Positions 34,928 to 47,421 of a stretch of DNA of 64,000 nucleotides are shown one piece after another. The notes beneath the pieces were generated by a model. That model was given only the letters and a program-made list of their open reading frames with translations. It did not search any database and was not told the DNA's origin. Each line of letters begins with the position of its first letter. Positions within the stretch are counted from its first letter, which is position 1. The position numbers and the translations under genes are program-made. Location: NCBI GenBank assembly GCA_037178625.1, contig CM074130.1:4526001-4590000 (forward strand). Direction: 5' to 3'. Source of the stretch: Skeletonema tropicum. Lineage: Eukaryota; Bacillariophyta; Thalassiosirophyceae; Thalassiosirales; Thalassiosiraceae.

Positions 34928-37921
34928 TCACTTCAATCCAGCGTCGGGCTGGTGCTCCTAGAGACGATGGCGTCTGGAGGCAAAGGGCACCGGTTCGGAG
35001 CCACGGGCAAGGACTGGGCATAGTTCCCTGGCGGCTACCTTGGGGGTACCGCTGAAGTCTAACCTTTTCCCTTCGGGGATCAATGGCCCACCTCCATCAT
35101 ATCTGTTGGCCTTTACGTGGCGTTGGAGGATGAGTACACTTTTCTCTCTCGCGAGTGGAAGTGGAAACCAACAACAGACAACCAAATCTATTCAATTCCC
35201 TCCTCTCATTGGAGTCTATGTTAGAGTTCGTCTCTGACGTCTAATGTCATCACCTCACTCGATCTTGCGGCAGCTGTGTGTAGGATAAGTCGAGTTGGAG
35301 TTGGAGTTGGGCTAGCAATCTTGCTGCATGTATCTTGGCATCTGCAATCATTATAGCAACTTCCAGCCTCTGCTCGCAACAAATCTTCCAGCCTACTTCA
35401 CCTCATCTTCACTGTAACATCAGGTGGCACTGATTCTGATCTCTAATTTGAGAGTGACCTCAAATTTTATATCTCTCTGAATTGCTATTGCTACTCTTCG
35501 CGTAATAGGAGCAGTAGACTTCGTGATGTGGTAGTTTGAGACAAGTTGTTCCGATTTGATGTATCATCCATATCACCATCATTGATAAGCCTATCTTGCA
35601 GTTCTAGCAATCTCTTCCTCCCCTAATAGAGTCACTTTATTTCGTCAACGAGGGCGATTGAGTATGCTTACCATCGTTCATCCATGTGGACAAGAATTCA
35701 TCGATACTCCAAATAAACCTTTCCCATTTTCTTTTCTGGAAGAGTGGCGTTCTTGCATCTTTTCACGGCGTCTCTCGGGTTCTTTCCTCCGTAAATTACA
35801 CCTCTTACTGTCTTTTCCACCACAAAGCATCATCATCTTTTTCTCCCAGACCTTAGACTAAGCATGCTTAACATCGTTCTTCGATTCTCCGAAAGGCAAC
35901 CTTCTTCGACTTTTTCTAGCAATAGTGGCTGTCTTGCATGATATTTTCACTGCATCATTTGGAGTCGTTCCCCCGTCCATCAAATCTCTACCTGCATTTT
36001 CCAGACGACAAAACTATCCATTTCAAGAATGCCTTGCCTTGCCTTGCCACCTTCATACTTTCTCATCGGTAAGATGCACATCAAAGCTGTATAACTGCCT
36101 ACCTGCCTATCTTCTCATCTGTAAATTGGACGTTCGTATCCTAGGAATAATCACATATCATAAATATTGGCAACTGCGTTGATGGAGTACCCATCACAAA
36201 AATGCCTGCCTCACGTACGATCTCCTCCTTCATGACATTGCAGATGACCGCAAGATTCGACTGGCATTAAAATTTGCTACTTGATCACATGGTTGGTGCA
36301 ACAGAGACGTTTGCGACCTCATACTACTAATCCTTCTTCTAAGAGGTTTGGGTTGTCGGCTTCATCTGCATCGATGCAGCTATGTAACTCGCTCTCAACT
36401 TCAAAGTTAGACAGCGGGAGGGCAAGTGGCGCAGGGCGCAGCAAAGGCAAAAGGAAAAGGTTTGTGAGATCTTTCAGTCGCGATGCGACTTTTCTCTTGT
36501 TGGATACTTAAGGAGCCGTGTAAGGAGCTTCTTTTAAAGAATTTCTCACTATCTATCTCCTCTCTTTTATCTCTCCAGAGAGAGAGACGAGAGAGAGATT
36601 GACAGACGACAGACTACGGACTCACATCTCTTTCGAGGCTGCCAAGCAATACTGAATACTCAATCCTCATAAGTATGCACCATGGAATAGAAATCCTGAT
36701 AAATGAACAAAAAGGAGAAAGTATCATCTAAAATACGACAAGGAAAGAGTCAAATTTGGTGCATGAACATTCCTCTTCAACTATATAAGCAAGTTCCTAT
36801 TTACGCCTCCTATTATGTATATCAAAGACAAATCCTACAGGCCAAGCCCAGAGCCAGAGCCTTCTCTTCCTAACTAGCTCACCAGTTTGACAAATTTGAT
36901 AGTCAACAGTAGTGCGAGGGTTTCTCTTTTCCTTTTAGACGCCATCTTTTATCTCGACAGACTGGAACATAGTAAATCATTATTACCTGCCCCAGCACCA
37001 GCATTGTTTTGCCACAGACGAAGCAAGAAGATATCGAACCAAAATTGTAGTAGAAAGGAGTACCCCGACTGATTGCGGCAGGGATAGACTAATCAATATT
37101 CTCACGAGGAAAGGTAGTGGTCGAAATGTTGCATGTATGTCAGATGTGATATTGTAGAGATTTGTGGCTGTCGAATCTTGAAACTCGCTATGTCTGTTGT
37201 ATTTCTGTTGATAGGTGCGACTATGTATACCTCGCGAATGAAATATCGAGTCGCTATTGTTGCGTATGTATGAAAAGAGAGAGGGCGATGCACGGACAGG
37301 AGGTGATGGAGCAGAAAAGATGAGAAAAATGCTTCCTCGAGATCATTGCAACATGCATCGCAGGTCATTTTTACAATTTCATCTACTCTCACTTCCTCCC
37401 GGTCGGGCAGTAAGTGTGGGTCCATCTATATTGCATATCGCAAGTCTCTAATAATAAGTCGGTGTCTTACCATTCCCCTTCCTTTCTAGCTCGTAGATGA
37501 GGATACTTGCCCGCGACTTCATTCCTTGCTTTGTTGCAGCAGAGGCGGGTAAATGATGACTGTACAAGAAGCGTTTCCCCTCTCAACACGCATCACGATG
37601 TTCACTATGAGCGCAACGGACGGCAGGCTATCTTTCTAGAGGGAGGATCGCGTGCATCCAAAGATTCCTGCGTCATAGTATAATATCCTCGCTTACGATA
37701 CAAGACCACGACAAGACTCTTTTGTATTGATGCGATATTACCATCACGATATCCAAGTGCAATATCAGACCCATCGCCTTCTCCGCATGACGGAAGAAAG
37801 ATATTATATCAGCAAACGACTACAGTAAGGAACTGTGACAATGTGAATATGAGTCGACGACATAAAATGTATTCTACAAGAAATAAGACGCGTATCTCGC
37901 GAAACACATGACAAAATCTGA
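34928..37921. other. Type B intergenic flank before copy 7
   Basis: No gene is seen. It is type B throughout (GAAGATATCGAACC joint near 37027; B segment from about 37274). GGATACTTAAGG near 36503, where units 2-5 have GGACACTTAAGG, is shared with units 7-9 and marks these four units as a recent subgroup. Confidence 0.6.
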
Positions 37922-37959
37922 TCATGTGCTTGCTAGCACATGACGAGTCATGAAATGAC
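37922..37959. promoter_or_regulatory. Palindrome cluster at the copy 7 start codon
   Basis: The two stems are unchanged, ending 2 nt before the ATG at 37962. Confidence 0.6.
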
Positions 37960-37961
37960 AC

Positions 37962-39635
37962 ATGACCCTTTCTTCAGCACACTCCTTCATCACGCAGAAA
38001 AGGCTAGAGAGATCACCTCATAAATCGATTATCAATCGTTTGTTTACAACTGTTATCAACATGTTCGCCATCGTCGCCTTTGTCGTCGCCTTCGCCGCCG
38101 TTGCCTTCGCAATGGTGTCACCAGATATGTGTTTGGATCTTCTGGTGTGGGTTTTCCATCCAAACAACTCGTGGTACTCGTTGGATCATGCTCTTCACAT
38201 GATCAATGTTGCCATCGTCACCGCGATGTGGACTATGATCCCCACCCTGATCTTAGTCGATAGAGTGCTGTCCGTCCGCACCTATCTTGGCAAGTTATTT
38301 GTCATCGCAACGTGGGTTACATCTCTTTTTGTCATCGAAGAGATCTGTAACATCGAACTTCTCAGTCCAGAGTTGTTCATAGCAGTACTTGTTGTTGCCG
38401 CAATGTATCTGCTCGCCTTCCTCAGATTCCCATTGATGATCAAGATTGTCTTCCTCTTGAGTCGCCGCATCATGGGACTTATTCTCCGGACTTTCAGTTT
38501 CGTCACCCGCCTGATTGTCAACTCCATCCGTTTGATAATAGCTCCGCTAGTTCTACAGATGTTGGTAAAAGACTTCCTCCAAGTCATGCCTACCAATCTT
38601 CCTATATTTGGATTGATTGTAGTTGTTGGATCCTCCTCCGCCATACTATTGTATGAGATCCTTCAGCTTGCCCTACGCGGGTTCGATGTACTCACTGATG
38701 CTATCGCATCAAACATCGTTCATCTTCCTCCCGCCGATACATCGGAATCTTCCGACTATATCGCCCGTCTCCCGCTAGTGTTACACGTCTCTTGGGCGCA
38801 AGATGTTGTTAGTGGACACATTGTGTCAATGAAGGAAGCTGGTAGACGTACCGCTTTCAGGAAGCTTTGTTCCATGGTGGATGGAAATTACGAGCAGCAA
38901 TGGAGAGCCCGGCGCGCTCTAAAGGGACTCGTTCCACTCATGAAACGCTTCAGGAGGAACCACCCTCTACGCCTTAGAAGCTGGAGTGACTTCGAGTTGA
39001 TGTTCAGAGAGTGTAAACTCTATGAGCAAGGTATTGACATGATCTTTCTTGAAATGAAGCTTCGGGCCGAATTTCTCCCTACCCCATCGTTGACAATCGT
39101 CCAACGCACATGGGAAGATGCGGTATTTGACGATGCTGACATCGTGATTCAGGAAGCAGCTGTTGAACCTATTGGTGCACGGGCACAGGAAGAAGCTGAT
39201 GCTATGCCTCGAATCGAAGAGGAAGATCGACTTGTTGAAGCAGCGGTAGAAGTGCTGGCAGCGGAGGAGCCAGTAGCGTTCGATCAGCCGGATGCTATGG
39301 AGGAGAGGGAGCTCATCGAGGAAGCAGCTGTTGAACCTATTGGTGCACGGGCACAGGAAGAAGCTGATGCTATGCCTCGAATCGAAGAGGAAGATCGACT
39401 TGTTGAAGCAGCGGTAGAAGTGCTGGCAGCGGAGGAGCCAGTAGCGTTCGAGCAGCCGGATGCTATGGAGGAGAGGGAGCAAGAGGAAGATGTTCCTGCA
39501 CCTAGTGTGAAGCGCCGTCGCAGGAGGAGCGAGGTTGCGAAACTCAGTTCTCAGTTGGGTAGCTACTGGGTAACCCCAAGTCGTCCTAGGAGGGGGGCAA
39601 GAGTCCGTCGGCAACCGGAGAGATACAAGCCGTAG
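37962..39635 (+). CDS. Array gene copy 7 (intact, type B): membrane protein with acidic repeats
   Basis: 557 aa, type B N-terminus. The protein appears identical to copies 8 and 9 and differs from copy 5 at residues 154 (Leu) and 286 (His). GNYEQQW (Gln) is shared with copies 4, 5, 6, 8 and 9, whereas copies 1, 2, 3 and 10 have Lys. The 6247-bp spacing to copy 8 equals that from copy 6, consistent with a very recent block duplication. Confidence 0.88.
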   Translation: MTLSSAHSFITQKRLERSPHKSIINRLFTTVINMFAIVAFVVAFAAVAFAMVSPDMCLDLLVWVFHPNNSWYSLDHALHMINVAIVTAMWTMIPTLILVDRVLSVRTYLGKLFVIATWVTSLFVIEEICNIELLSPELFIAVLVVAAMYLLAFLRFPLMIKIVFLLSRRIMGLILRTFSFVTRLIVNSIRLIIAPLVLQMLVKDFLQVMPTNLPIFGLIVVVGSSSAILLYEILQLALRGFDVLTDAIASNIVHLPPADTSESSDYIARLPLVLHVSWAQDVVSGHIVSMKEAGRRTAFRKLCSMVDGNYEQQWRARRALKGLVPLMKRFRRNHPLRLRSWSDFELMFRECKLYEQGIDMIFLEMKLRAEFLPTPSLTIVQRTWEDAVFDDADIVIQEAAVEPIGARAQEEADAMPRIEEEDRLVEAAVEVLAAEEPVAFDQPDAMEERELIEEAAVEPIGARAQEEADAMPRIEEEDRLVEAAVEVLAAEEPVAFEQPDAMEEREQEEDVPAPSVKRRRRRSEVAKLSSQLGSYWVTPSRPRRGARVRRQPERYKP

Positions 39636-41005
39636 CGAGTATTCTCTAGTGAGGGTGGAGAGGTGGAAAAGAAGTGTGGTGTTTCGGATTGTTGGCTATG
39701 CACGTGGTCGCTGATTTGTCAGGGCCATCACTGTATTTGCAGTGCTGAAGATCAAGTAGGTGTGCCTTGCTGAGTTGAAGAGGGATTGGGCTTCTTTTTT
39801 GGATGTGGTGTGCTTGTTTGGGACCTTATATTCATATCCTGTTTGATTCTTGCTTTGAGGCGTATTGCTCGTTCGTGGTTGTATCCCCCGAGGGCCGCCA
39901 TTGTCTGTTTGATTGTCCTTTGTCTGATTGTCCTTTGTTTGATTGTCCTTCATTATCCTTCATTGAGTTCGAGTGGGCTGGTTTTGGAGCGGAGAGGTAC
40001 GTTTCGAGTTTCCTATTTACTTTATGCTTGCTTTTCTACTTTGCTTCTTCCCTAACAACAACTTTTATCTTTCTTCTTCTTTCTTAGAGATTGGGCTTGT
40101 TCGTTCCGTTTTCTATCTTTTGATTGTTGCTGCTTGAGGTGTATTGCTTGTTCGCGGTTGTATTCCCCGAGGGCCACCATTGTCTGTTTGATTGTCCTTT
40201 GTTTGATTGTCCTTGTTTGATTGTCCTTGTTTGATTGTCCTTTGTTTGATTGTCCTGTTTGAATCCTTCATTACCTTTCATTTCATTTCATTTCGGTGGG
40301 CTGGTTTTGGAGAGGGGGAGGTAAGTTTCGAGTTTCCAAAACGATGTGCGCTTGCTTTTCTACTTTAACTTTACTTCTTTGCTAACAACAACTCTCGACT
40401 TTGCTCGTTTTTGTTTCTATCTCATCCAGGTGGAAAGGATGGAGGGTGTTGTTAGCTGCGGGAGTTGACAGGATGGAGTTTGGGCCGAGGTTCTTTGGTG
40501 GGTTCGCTAGTGTTGTTTGCTTTTTACTACGATTGTTCATTAACTCCTTCTTCTTTTTGTTTTCTATCTCTACATTCATCAGGTCTGAAGGGCGGGTCGT
40601 TCATGTCAGCTGGCGGTGGGATAGGATGATCGGGTTCTGAGTTTCGGATGGGTTCGAGTCGGTGAGAATGGTTGGGATGTAGTTGATTGTGTGCTATGAC
40701 TTTTGTTTTCGTTCGTCTCCTCCGGTGGTGCCTGATCAACTCTGTCGGGGGTTCTCACACAATAACATTGCTTCTTCCTTTTCCTCTCACTTAGTACGAG
40801 CAGCGATGAGTCGGTTCGAATTGGGGGAGGTACGTTTCCTTGTTGCATGATTTGTGCTTCACTTTTCGGTTCACTTAACGATGCTTGTTTCATTAACACC
40901 AATTCTCTCTTCTATAATCTTTTCTATCTCAACATCCACTTAGTACGAGCGGGGTGCGGATTGCGGGTTGGAGAGATCGGGGAGTTGGATCTGGAGGAAT
41001 GATGA
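39636..41005 (+). other. Unit 7 spliced non-coding tail (five introns)
   Basis: Introns: 39997-40087, 40321-40429, 40498-40582, 40662-40794 and 40830-40943. No differences from unit 6 were noticed. Confidence 0.65.
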
Positions 41006-41174
41006 TATCAGTAACCAGGCTGATCGGCATGTTCTTTCGCCCCATATCAGTAACCAGGCTGATCGGCACGTTCTTTCGCCTTTATCTGGAGGAATGATGG
41101 TATCAGTAACCAGGCTGATCGGCATGTTCTTTTGCCCATATCAGTAACCAGGCTGATCGGCACGTTCTTTTGCC
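41006..41174 (+). repeat. 36-bp repeat cluster, four copies (unit 7)
   Basis: Identical in layout to the cluster of unit 1. Confidence 0.95.
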
Positions 41175-44168
41175 TCACTTCAATCCAGCGTCGGGCTGGT
41201 GCTCCTAGAGACGATGGCGTCTGGAGGCAAAGGGCACCGGTTCGGAGCCACGGGCAAGGACTGGGCATAGTTCCCTGGCGGCTACCTTGGGGGTACCGCT
41301 GAAGTCTAACCTTTTCCCTTCGGGGATCAATGGCCCACCTCCATCATATCTGTTGGCCTTTACGTGGCGTTGGAGGATGAGTACACTTTTCTCTCTCGCG
41401 AGTGGAAGTGGAAACCAACAACAGACAACCAAATCTATTCAATTCCCTCCTCTCATTGGAGTCTATGTTAGAGTTCGTCTCTGACGTCTAATGTCATCAC
41501 CTCACTCGATCTTGCGGCAGCTGTGTGTAGGATAAGTCGAGTTGGAGTTGGAGTTGGGCTAGCAATCTTGCTGCATGTATCTTGGCATCTGCAATCATTA
41601 TAGCAACTTCCAGCCTCTGCTCGCAACAAATCTTCCAGCCTACTTCACCTCATCTTCACTGTAACATCAGGTGGCACTGATTCTGATCTCTAATTTGAGA
41701 GTGACCTCAAATTTTATATCTCTCTGAATTGCTATTGCTACTCTTCGCGTAATAGGAGCAGTAGACTTCGTGATGTGGTAGTTTGAGACAAGTTGTTCCG
41801 ATTTGATGTATCATCCATATCACCATCATTGATAAGCCTATCTTGCAGTTCTAGCAATCTCTTCCTCCCCTAATAGAGTCACTTTATTTCGTCAACGAGG
41901 GCGATTGAGTATGCTTACCATCGTTCATCCATGTGGACAAGAATTCATCGATACTCCAAATAAACCTTTCCCATTTTCTTTTCTGGAAGAGTGGCGTTCT
42001 TGCATCTTTTCACGGCGTCTCTCGGGTTCTTTCCTCCGTAAATTACACCTCTTACTGTCTTTTCCACCACAAAGCATCATCATCTTTTTCTCCCAGACCT
42101 TAGACTAAGCATGCTTAACATCGTTCTTCGATTCTCCGAAAGGCAACCTTCTTCGACTTTTTCTAGCAATAGTGGCTGTCTTGCATGATATTTTCACTGC
42201 ATCATTTGGAGTCGTTCCCCCGTCCATCAAATCTCTACCTGCATTTTCCAGACGACAAAACTATCCATTTCAAGAATGCCTTGCCTTGCCTTGCCACCTT
42301 CATACTTTCTCATCGGTAAGATGCACATCAAAGCTGTATAACTGCCTACCTGCCTATCTTCTCATCTGTAAATTGGACGTTCGTATCCTAGGAATAATCA
42401 CATATCATAAATATTGGCAACTGCGTTGATGGAGTACCCATCACAAAAATGCCTGCCTCACGTACGATCTCCTCCTTCATGACATTGCAGATGACCGCAA
42501 GATTCGACTGGCATTAAAATTTGCTACTTGATCACATGGTTGGTGCAACAGAGACGTTTGCGACCTCATACTACTAATCCTTCTTCTAAGAGGTTTGGGT
42601 TGTCGGCTTCATCTGCATCGATGCAGCTATGTAACTCGCTCTCAACTTCAAAGTTAGACAGCGGGAGGGCAAGTGGCGCAGGGCGCAGCAAAGGCAAAAG
42701 GAAAAGGTTTGTGAGATCTTTCAGTCGCGATGCGACTTTTCTCTTGTTGGATACTTAAGGAGCCGTGTAAGGAGCTTCTTTTAAAGAATTTCTCACTATC
42801 TATCTCCTCTCTTTTATCTCTCCAGAGAGAGAGACGAGAGAGAGATTGACAGACGACAGACTACGGACTCACATCTCTTTCGAGGCTGCCAAGCAATACT
42901 GAATACTCAATCCTCATAAGTATGCACCATGGAATAGAAATCCTGATAAATGAACAAAAAGGAGAAAGTATCATCTAAAATACGACAAGGAAAGAGTCAA
43001 ATTTGGTGCATGAACATTCCTCTTCAACTATATAAGCAAGTTCCTATTTACGCCTCCTATTATGTATATCAAAGACAAATCCTACAGGCCAAGCCCAGAG
43101 CCAGAGCCTTCTCTTCCTAACTAGCTCACCAGTTTGACAAATTTGATAGTCAACAGTAGTGCGAGGGTTTCTCTTTTCCTTTTAGACGCCATCTTTTATC
43201 TCGACAGACTGGAACATAGTAAATCATTATTACCTGCCCCAGCACCAGCATTGTTTTGCCACAGACGAAGCAAGAAGATATCGAACCAAAATTGTAGTAG
43301 AAAGGAGTACCCCGACTGATTGCGGCAGGGATAGACTAATCAATATTCTCACGAGGAAAGGTAGTGGTCGAAATGTTGCATGTATGTCAGATGTGATATT
43401 GTAGAGATTTGTGGCTGTCGAATCTTGAAACTCGCTATGTCTGTTGTATTTCTGTTGATAGGTGCGACTATGTATACCTCGCGAATGAAATATCGAGTCG
43501 CTATTGTTGCGTATGTATGAAAAGAGAGAGGGCGATGCACGGACAGGAGGTGATGGAGCAGAAAAGATGAGAAAAATGCTTCCTCGAGATCATTGCAACA
43601 TGCATCGCAGGTCATTTTTACAATTTCATCTACTCTCACTTCCTCCCGGTCGGGCAGTAAGTGTGGGTCCATCTATATTGCATATCGCAAGTCTCTAATA
43701 ATAAGTCGGTGTCTTACCATTCCCCTTCCTTTCTAGCTCGTAGATGAGGATACTTGCCCGCGACTTCATTCCTTGCTTTGTTGCAGCAGAGGCGGGTAAA
43801 TGATGACTGTACAAGAAGCGTTTCCCCTCTCAACACGCATCACGATGTTCACTATGAGCGCAACGGACGGCAGGCTATCTTTCTAGAGGGAGGATCGCGT
43901 GCATCCAAAGATTCCTGCGTCATAGTATAATATCCTCGCTTACGATACAAGACCACGACAAGACTCTTTTGTATTGATGCGATATTACCATCACGATATC
44001 CAAGTGCAATATCAGACCCATCGCCTTCTCCGCATGACGGAAGAAAGATATTATATCAGCAAACGACTACAGTAAGGAACTGTGACAATGTGAATATGAG
44101 TCGACGACATAAAATGTATTCTACAAGAAATAAGACGCGTATCTCGCGAAACACATGACAAAATCTGA
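41175..44168. other. Type B intergenic flank before copy 8
   Basis: No gene is seen. It has the same length as the unit 6 flank and the same GGATACTTAAGG variant. Confidence 0.6.
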
Positions 44169-44206
44169 TCATGTGCTTGCTAGCACATGACGAGTCATGA
44201 AATGAC
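44169..44206. promoter_or_regulatory. Palindrome cluster at the copy 8 start codon
   Basis: The two stems are unchanged, ending 2 nt before the ATG at 44209. Confidence 0.6.
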
Positions 44207-44208
44207 AC

Positions 44209-45882
44209 ATGACCCTTTCTTCAGCACACTCCTTCATCACGCAGAAAAGGCTAGAGAGATCACCTCATAAATCGATTATCAATCGTTTGTTTACAACTGT
44301 TATCAACATGTTCGCCATCGTCGCCTTTGTCGTCGCCTTCGCCGCCGTTGCCTTCGCAATGGTGTCACCAGATATGTGTTTGGATCTTCTGGTGTGGGTT
44401 TTCCATCCAAACAACTCGTGGTACTCGTTGGATCATGCTCTTCACATGATCAATGTTGCCATCGTCACCGCGATGTGGACTATGATCCCCACCCTGATCT
44501 TAGTCGATAGAGTGCTGTCCGTCCGCACCTATCTTGGCAAGTTATTTGTCATCGCAACGTGGGTTACATCTCTTTTTGTCATCGAAGAGATCTGTAACAT
44601 CGAACTTCTCAGTCCAGAGTTGTTCATAGCAGTACTTGTTGTTGCCGCAATGTATCTGCTCGCCTTCCTCAGATTCCCATTGATGATCAAGATTGTCTTC
44701 CTCTTGAGTCGCCGCATCATGGGACTTATTCTCCGGACTTTCAGTTTCGTCACCCGCCTGATTGTCAACTCCATCCGTTTGATAATAGCTCCGCTAGTTC
44801 TACAGATGTTGGTAAAAGACTTCCTCCAAGTCATGCCTACCAATCTTCCTATATTTGGATTGATTGTAGTTGTTGGATCCTCCTCCGCCATACTATTGTA
44901 TGAGATCCTTCAGCTTGCCCTACGCGGGTTCGATGTACTCACTGATGCTATCGCATCAAACATCGTTCATCTTCCTCCCGCCGATACATCGGAATCTTCC
45001 GACTATATCGCCCGTCTCCCGCTAGTGTTACACGTCTCTTGGGCGCAAGATGTTGTTAGTGGACACATTGTGTCAATGAAGGAAGCTGGTAGACGTACCG
45101 CTTTCAGGAAGCTTTGTTCCATGGTGGATGGAAATTACGAGCAGCAATGGAGAGCCCGGCGCGCTCTAAAGGGACTCGTTCCACTCATGAAACGCTTCAG
45201 GAGGAACCACCCTCTACGCCTTAGAAGCTGGAGTGACTTCGAGTTGATGTTCAGAGAGTGTAAACTCTATGAGCAAGGTATTGACATGATCTTTCTTGAA
45301 ATGAAGCTTCGGGCCGAATTTCTCCCTACCCCATCGTTGACAATCGTCCAACGCACATGGGAAGATGCGGTATTTGACGATGCTGACATCGTGATTCAGG
45401 AAGCAGCTGTTGAACCTATTGGTGCACGGGCACAGGAAGAAGCTGATGCTATGCCTCGAATCGAAGAGGAAGATCGACTTGTTGAAGCAGCGGTAGAAGT
45501 GCTGGCAGCGGAGGAGCCAGTAGCGTTCGATCAGCCGGATGCTATGGAGGAGAGGGAGCTCATCGAGGAAGCAGCTGTTGAACCTATTGGTGCACGGGCA
45601 CAGGAAGAAGCTGATGCTATGCCTCGAATCGAAGAGGAAGATCGACTTGTTGAAGCAGCGGTAGAAGTGCTGGCAGCGGAGGAGCCAGTAGCGTTCGAGC
45701 AGCCGGATGCTATGGAGGAGAGGGAGCAAGAGGAAGATGTTCCTGCACCTAGTGTGAAGCGCCGTCGCAGGAGGAGCGAGGTTGCGAAACTCAGTTCTCA
45801 GTTGGGTAGCTACTGGGTAACCCCAAGTCGTCCTAGGAGGGGGGCAAGAGTCCGTCGGCAACCGGAGAGATACAAGCCGTAG
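44209..45882 (+). CDS. Array gene copy 8 (intact, type B): membrane protein with acidic repeats
   Basis: 557 aa. No amino-acid difference from copy 7 was noticed. Start, membrane segments, acidic repeats (about residues 398 and 454) and basic tail are as described for copies 2 and 5. Confidence 0.88.
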   Translation: MTLSSAHSFITQKRLERSPHKSIINRLFTTVINMFAIVAFVVAFAAVAFAMVSPDMCLDLLVWVFHPNNSWYSLDHALHMINVAIVTAMWTMIPTLILVDRVLSVRTYLGKLFVIATWVTSLFVIEEICNIELLSPELFIAVLVVAAMYLLAFLRFPLMIKIVFLLSRRIMGLILRTFSFVTRLIVNSIRLIIAPLVLQMLVKDFLQVMPTNLPIFGLIVVVGSSSAILLYEILQLALRGFDVLTDAIASNIVHLPPADTSESSDYIARLPLVLHVSWAQDVVSGHIVSMKEAGRRTAFRKLCSMVDGNYEQQWRARRALKGLVPLMKRFRRNHPLRLRSWSDFELMFRECKLYEQGIDMIFLEMKLRAEFLPTPSLTIVQRTWEDAVFDDADIVIQEAAVEPIGARAQEEADAMPRIEEEDRLVEAAVEVLAAEEPVAFDQPDAMEERELIEEAAVEPIGARAQEEADAMPRIEEEDRLVEAAVEVLAAEEPVAFEQPDAMEEREQEEDVPAPSVKRRRRRSEVAKLSSQLGSYWVTPSRPRRGARVRRQPERYKP

Positions 45883-47252
45883 CGAGTATTCTCTAGTGAG
45901 GGTGGAGAGGTGGAAAAGAAGTGTGGTGTTTCGGATTGTTGGCTATGCACGTGGTCGCTGATTTGTCAGGGCCATCACTGTATTTGCAGTGCTGAAGATC
46001 AAGTAGGTGTGCCTTGCTGAGTTGAAGAGGGATTGGGCTTCTTTTTTGGATGTGGTGTGCTTGTTTGGGACCTTATATTCATATCCTGTTTGATTCTTGC
46101 TTTGAGGCGTATTGCTCGTTCGTGGTTGTATCCCCCGAGGGCCGCCATTGTCTGTTTGATTGTCCTTTGTCTGATTGTCCTTTGTTTGATTGTCCTTCAT
46201 TATCCTTCATTGAGTTCGAGTGGGCTGGTTTTGGAGCGGAGAGGTACGTTTCGAGTTTCCTATTTACTTTATGCTTGCTTTTCTACTTTGCTTCTTCCCT
46301 AACAACAACTTTTATCTTTCTTCTTCTTTCTTAGAGATTGGGCTTGTTCGTTCCGTTTTCTATCTTTTGATTGTTGCTGCTTGAGGTGTATTGCTTGTTC
46401 GCGGTTGTATTCCCCGAGGGCCACCATTGTCTGTTTGATTGTCCTTTGTTTGATTGTCCTTGTTTGATTGTCCTTGTTTGATTGTCCTTTGTTTGATTGT
46501 CCTGTTTGAATCCTTCATTACCTTTCATTTCATTTCATTTCGGTGGGCTGGTTTTGGAGAGGGGGAGGTAAGTTTCGAGTTTCCAAAACGATGTGCGCTT
46601 GCTTTTCTACTTTAACTTTACTTCTTTGCTAACAACAACTCTCGACTTTGCTCGTTTTTGTTTCTATCTCATCCAGGTGGAAAGGATGGAGGGTGTTGTT
46701 AGCTGCGGGAGTTGACAGGATGGAGTTTGGGCCGAGGTTCTTTGGTGGGTTCGCTAGTGTTGTTTGCTTTTTACTACGATTGTTCATTAACTCCTTCTTC
46801 TTTTTGTTTTCTATCTCTACATTCATCAGGTCTGAAGGGCGGGTCGTTCATGTCAGCTGGCGGTGGGATAGGATGATCGGGTTCTGAGTTTCGGATGGGT
46901 TCGAGTCGGTGAGAATGGTTGGGATGTAGTTGATTGTGTGCTATGACTTTTGTTTTCGTTCGTCTCCTCCGGTGGTGCCTGATCAACTCTGTCGGGGGTT
47001 CTCACACACTAACATTGCTTCTTCCTTTTCCTCTCACTTAGTACGAGCAGCGATGAGTCGGTTCGAATTGGGGGAGGTACGTTTCCTTGTTGCATGATTT
47101 GTGCTTCACTTTTCGGTTCACTTAACGATGCTTGTTTCATTAACACCAATTCTCTCTTCTATAATCTTTTCTATCTCAACATCCACTTAGTACGAGCGGG
47201 GTGCGGATTGCGGGTTGGAGAGATCGGGGAGTTGGATCTGGAGGAATGATGA
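45883..47252 (+). other. Unit 8 spliced non-coding tail (five introns)
   Basis: Introns: 46244-46334, 46568-46676, 46745-46829, 46909-47041 and 47077-47190. The fourth intron has CACTAACATTG (as in units 1 and 10) instead of the CAATAACATTG of units 2-7. The CTAAC form is the better branch-point match. Confidence 0.65.
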
Positions 47253-47421
47253 TATCAGTAACCAGGCTGATCGGCATGTTCTTTCGCCCCATATCAGTAA
47301 CCAGGCTGATCGGCACGTTCTTTCGCCTTTATCTGGAGGAATGATGGTATCAGTAACCAGGCTGATCGGCATGTTCTTTTGCCCATATCAGTAACCAGGC
47401 TGATCGGCACGTTCTTTTGCC
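47253..47421 (+). repeat. 36-bp repeat cluster, four copies (unit 8)
   Basis: Identical in layout to the cluster of unit 1. Confidence 0.95.
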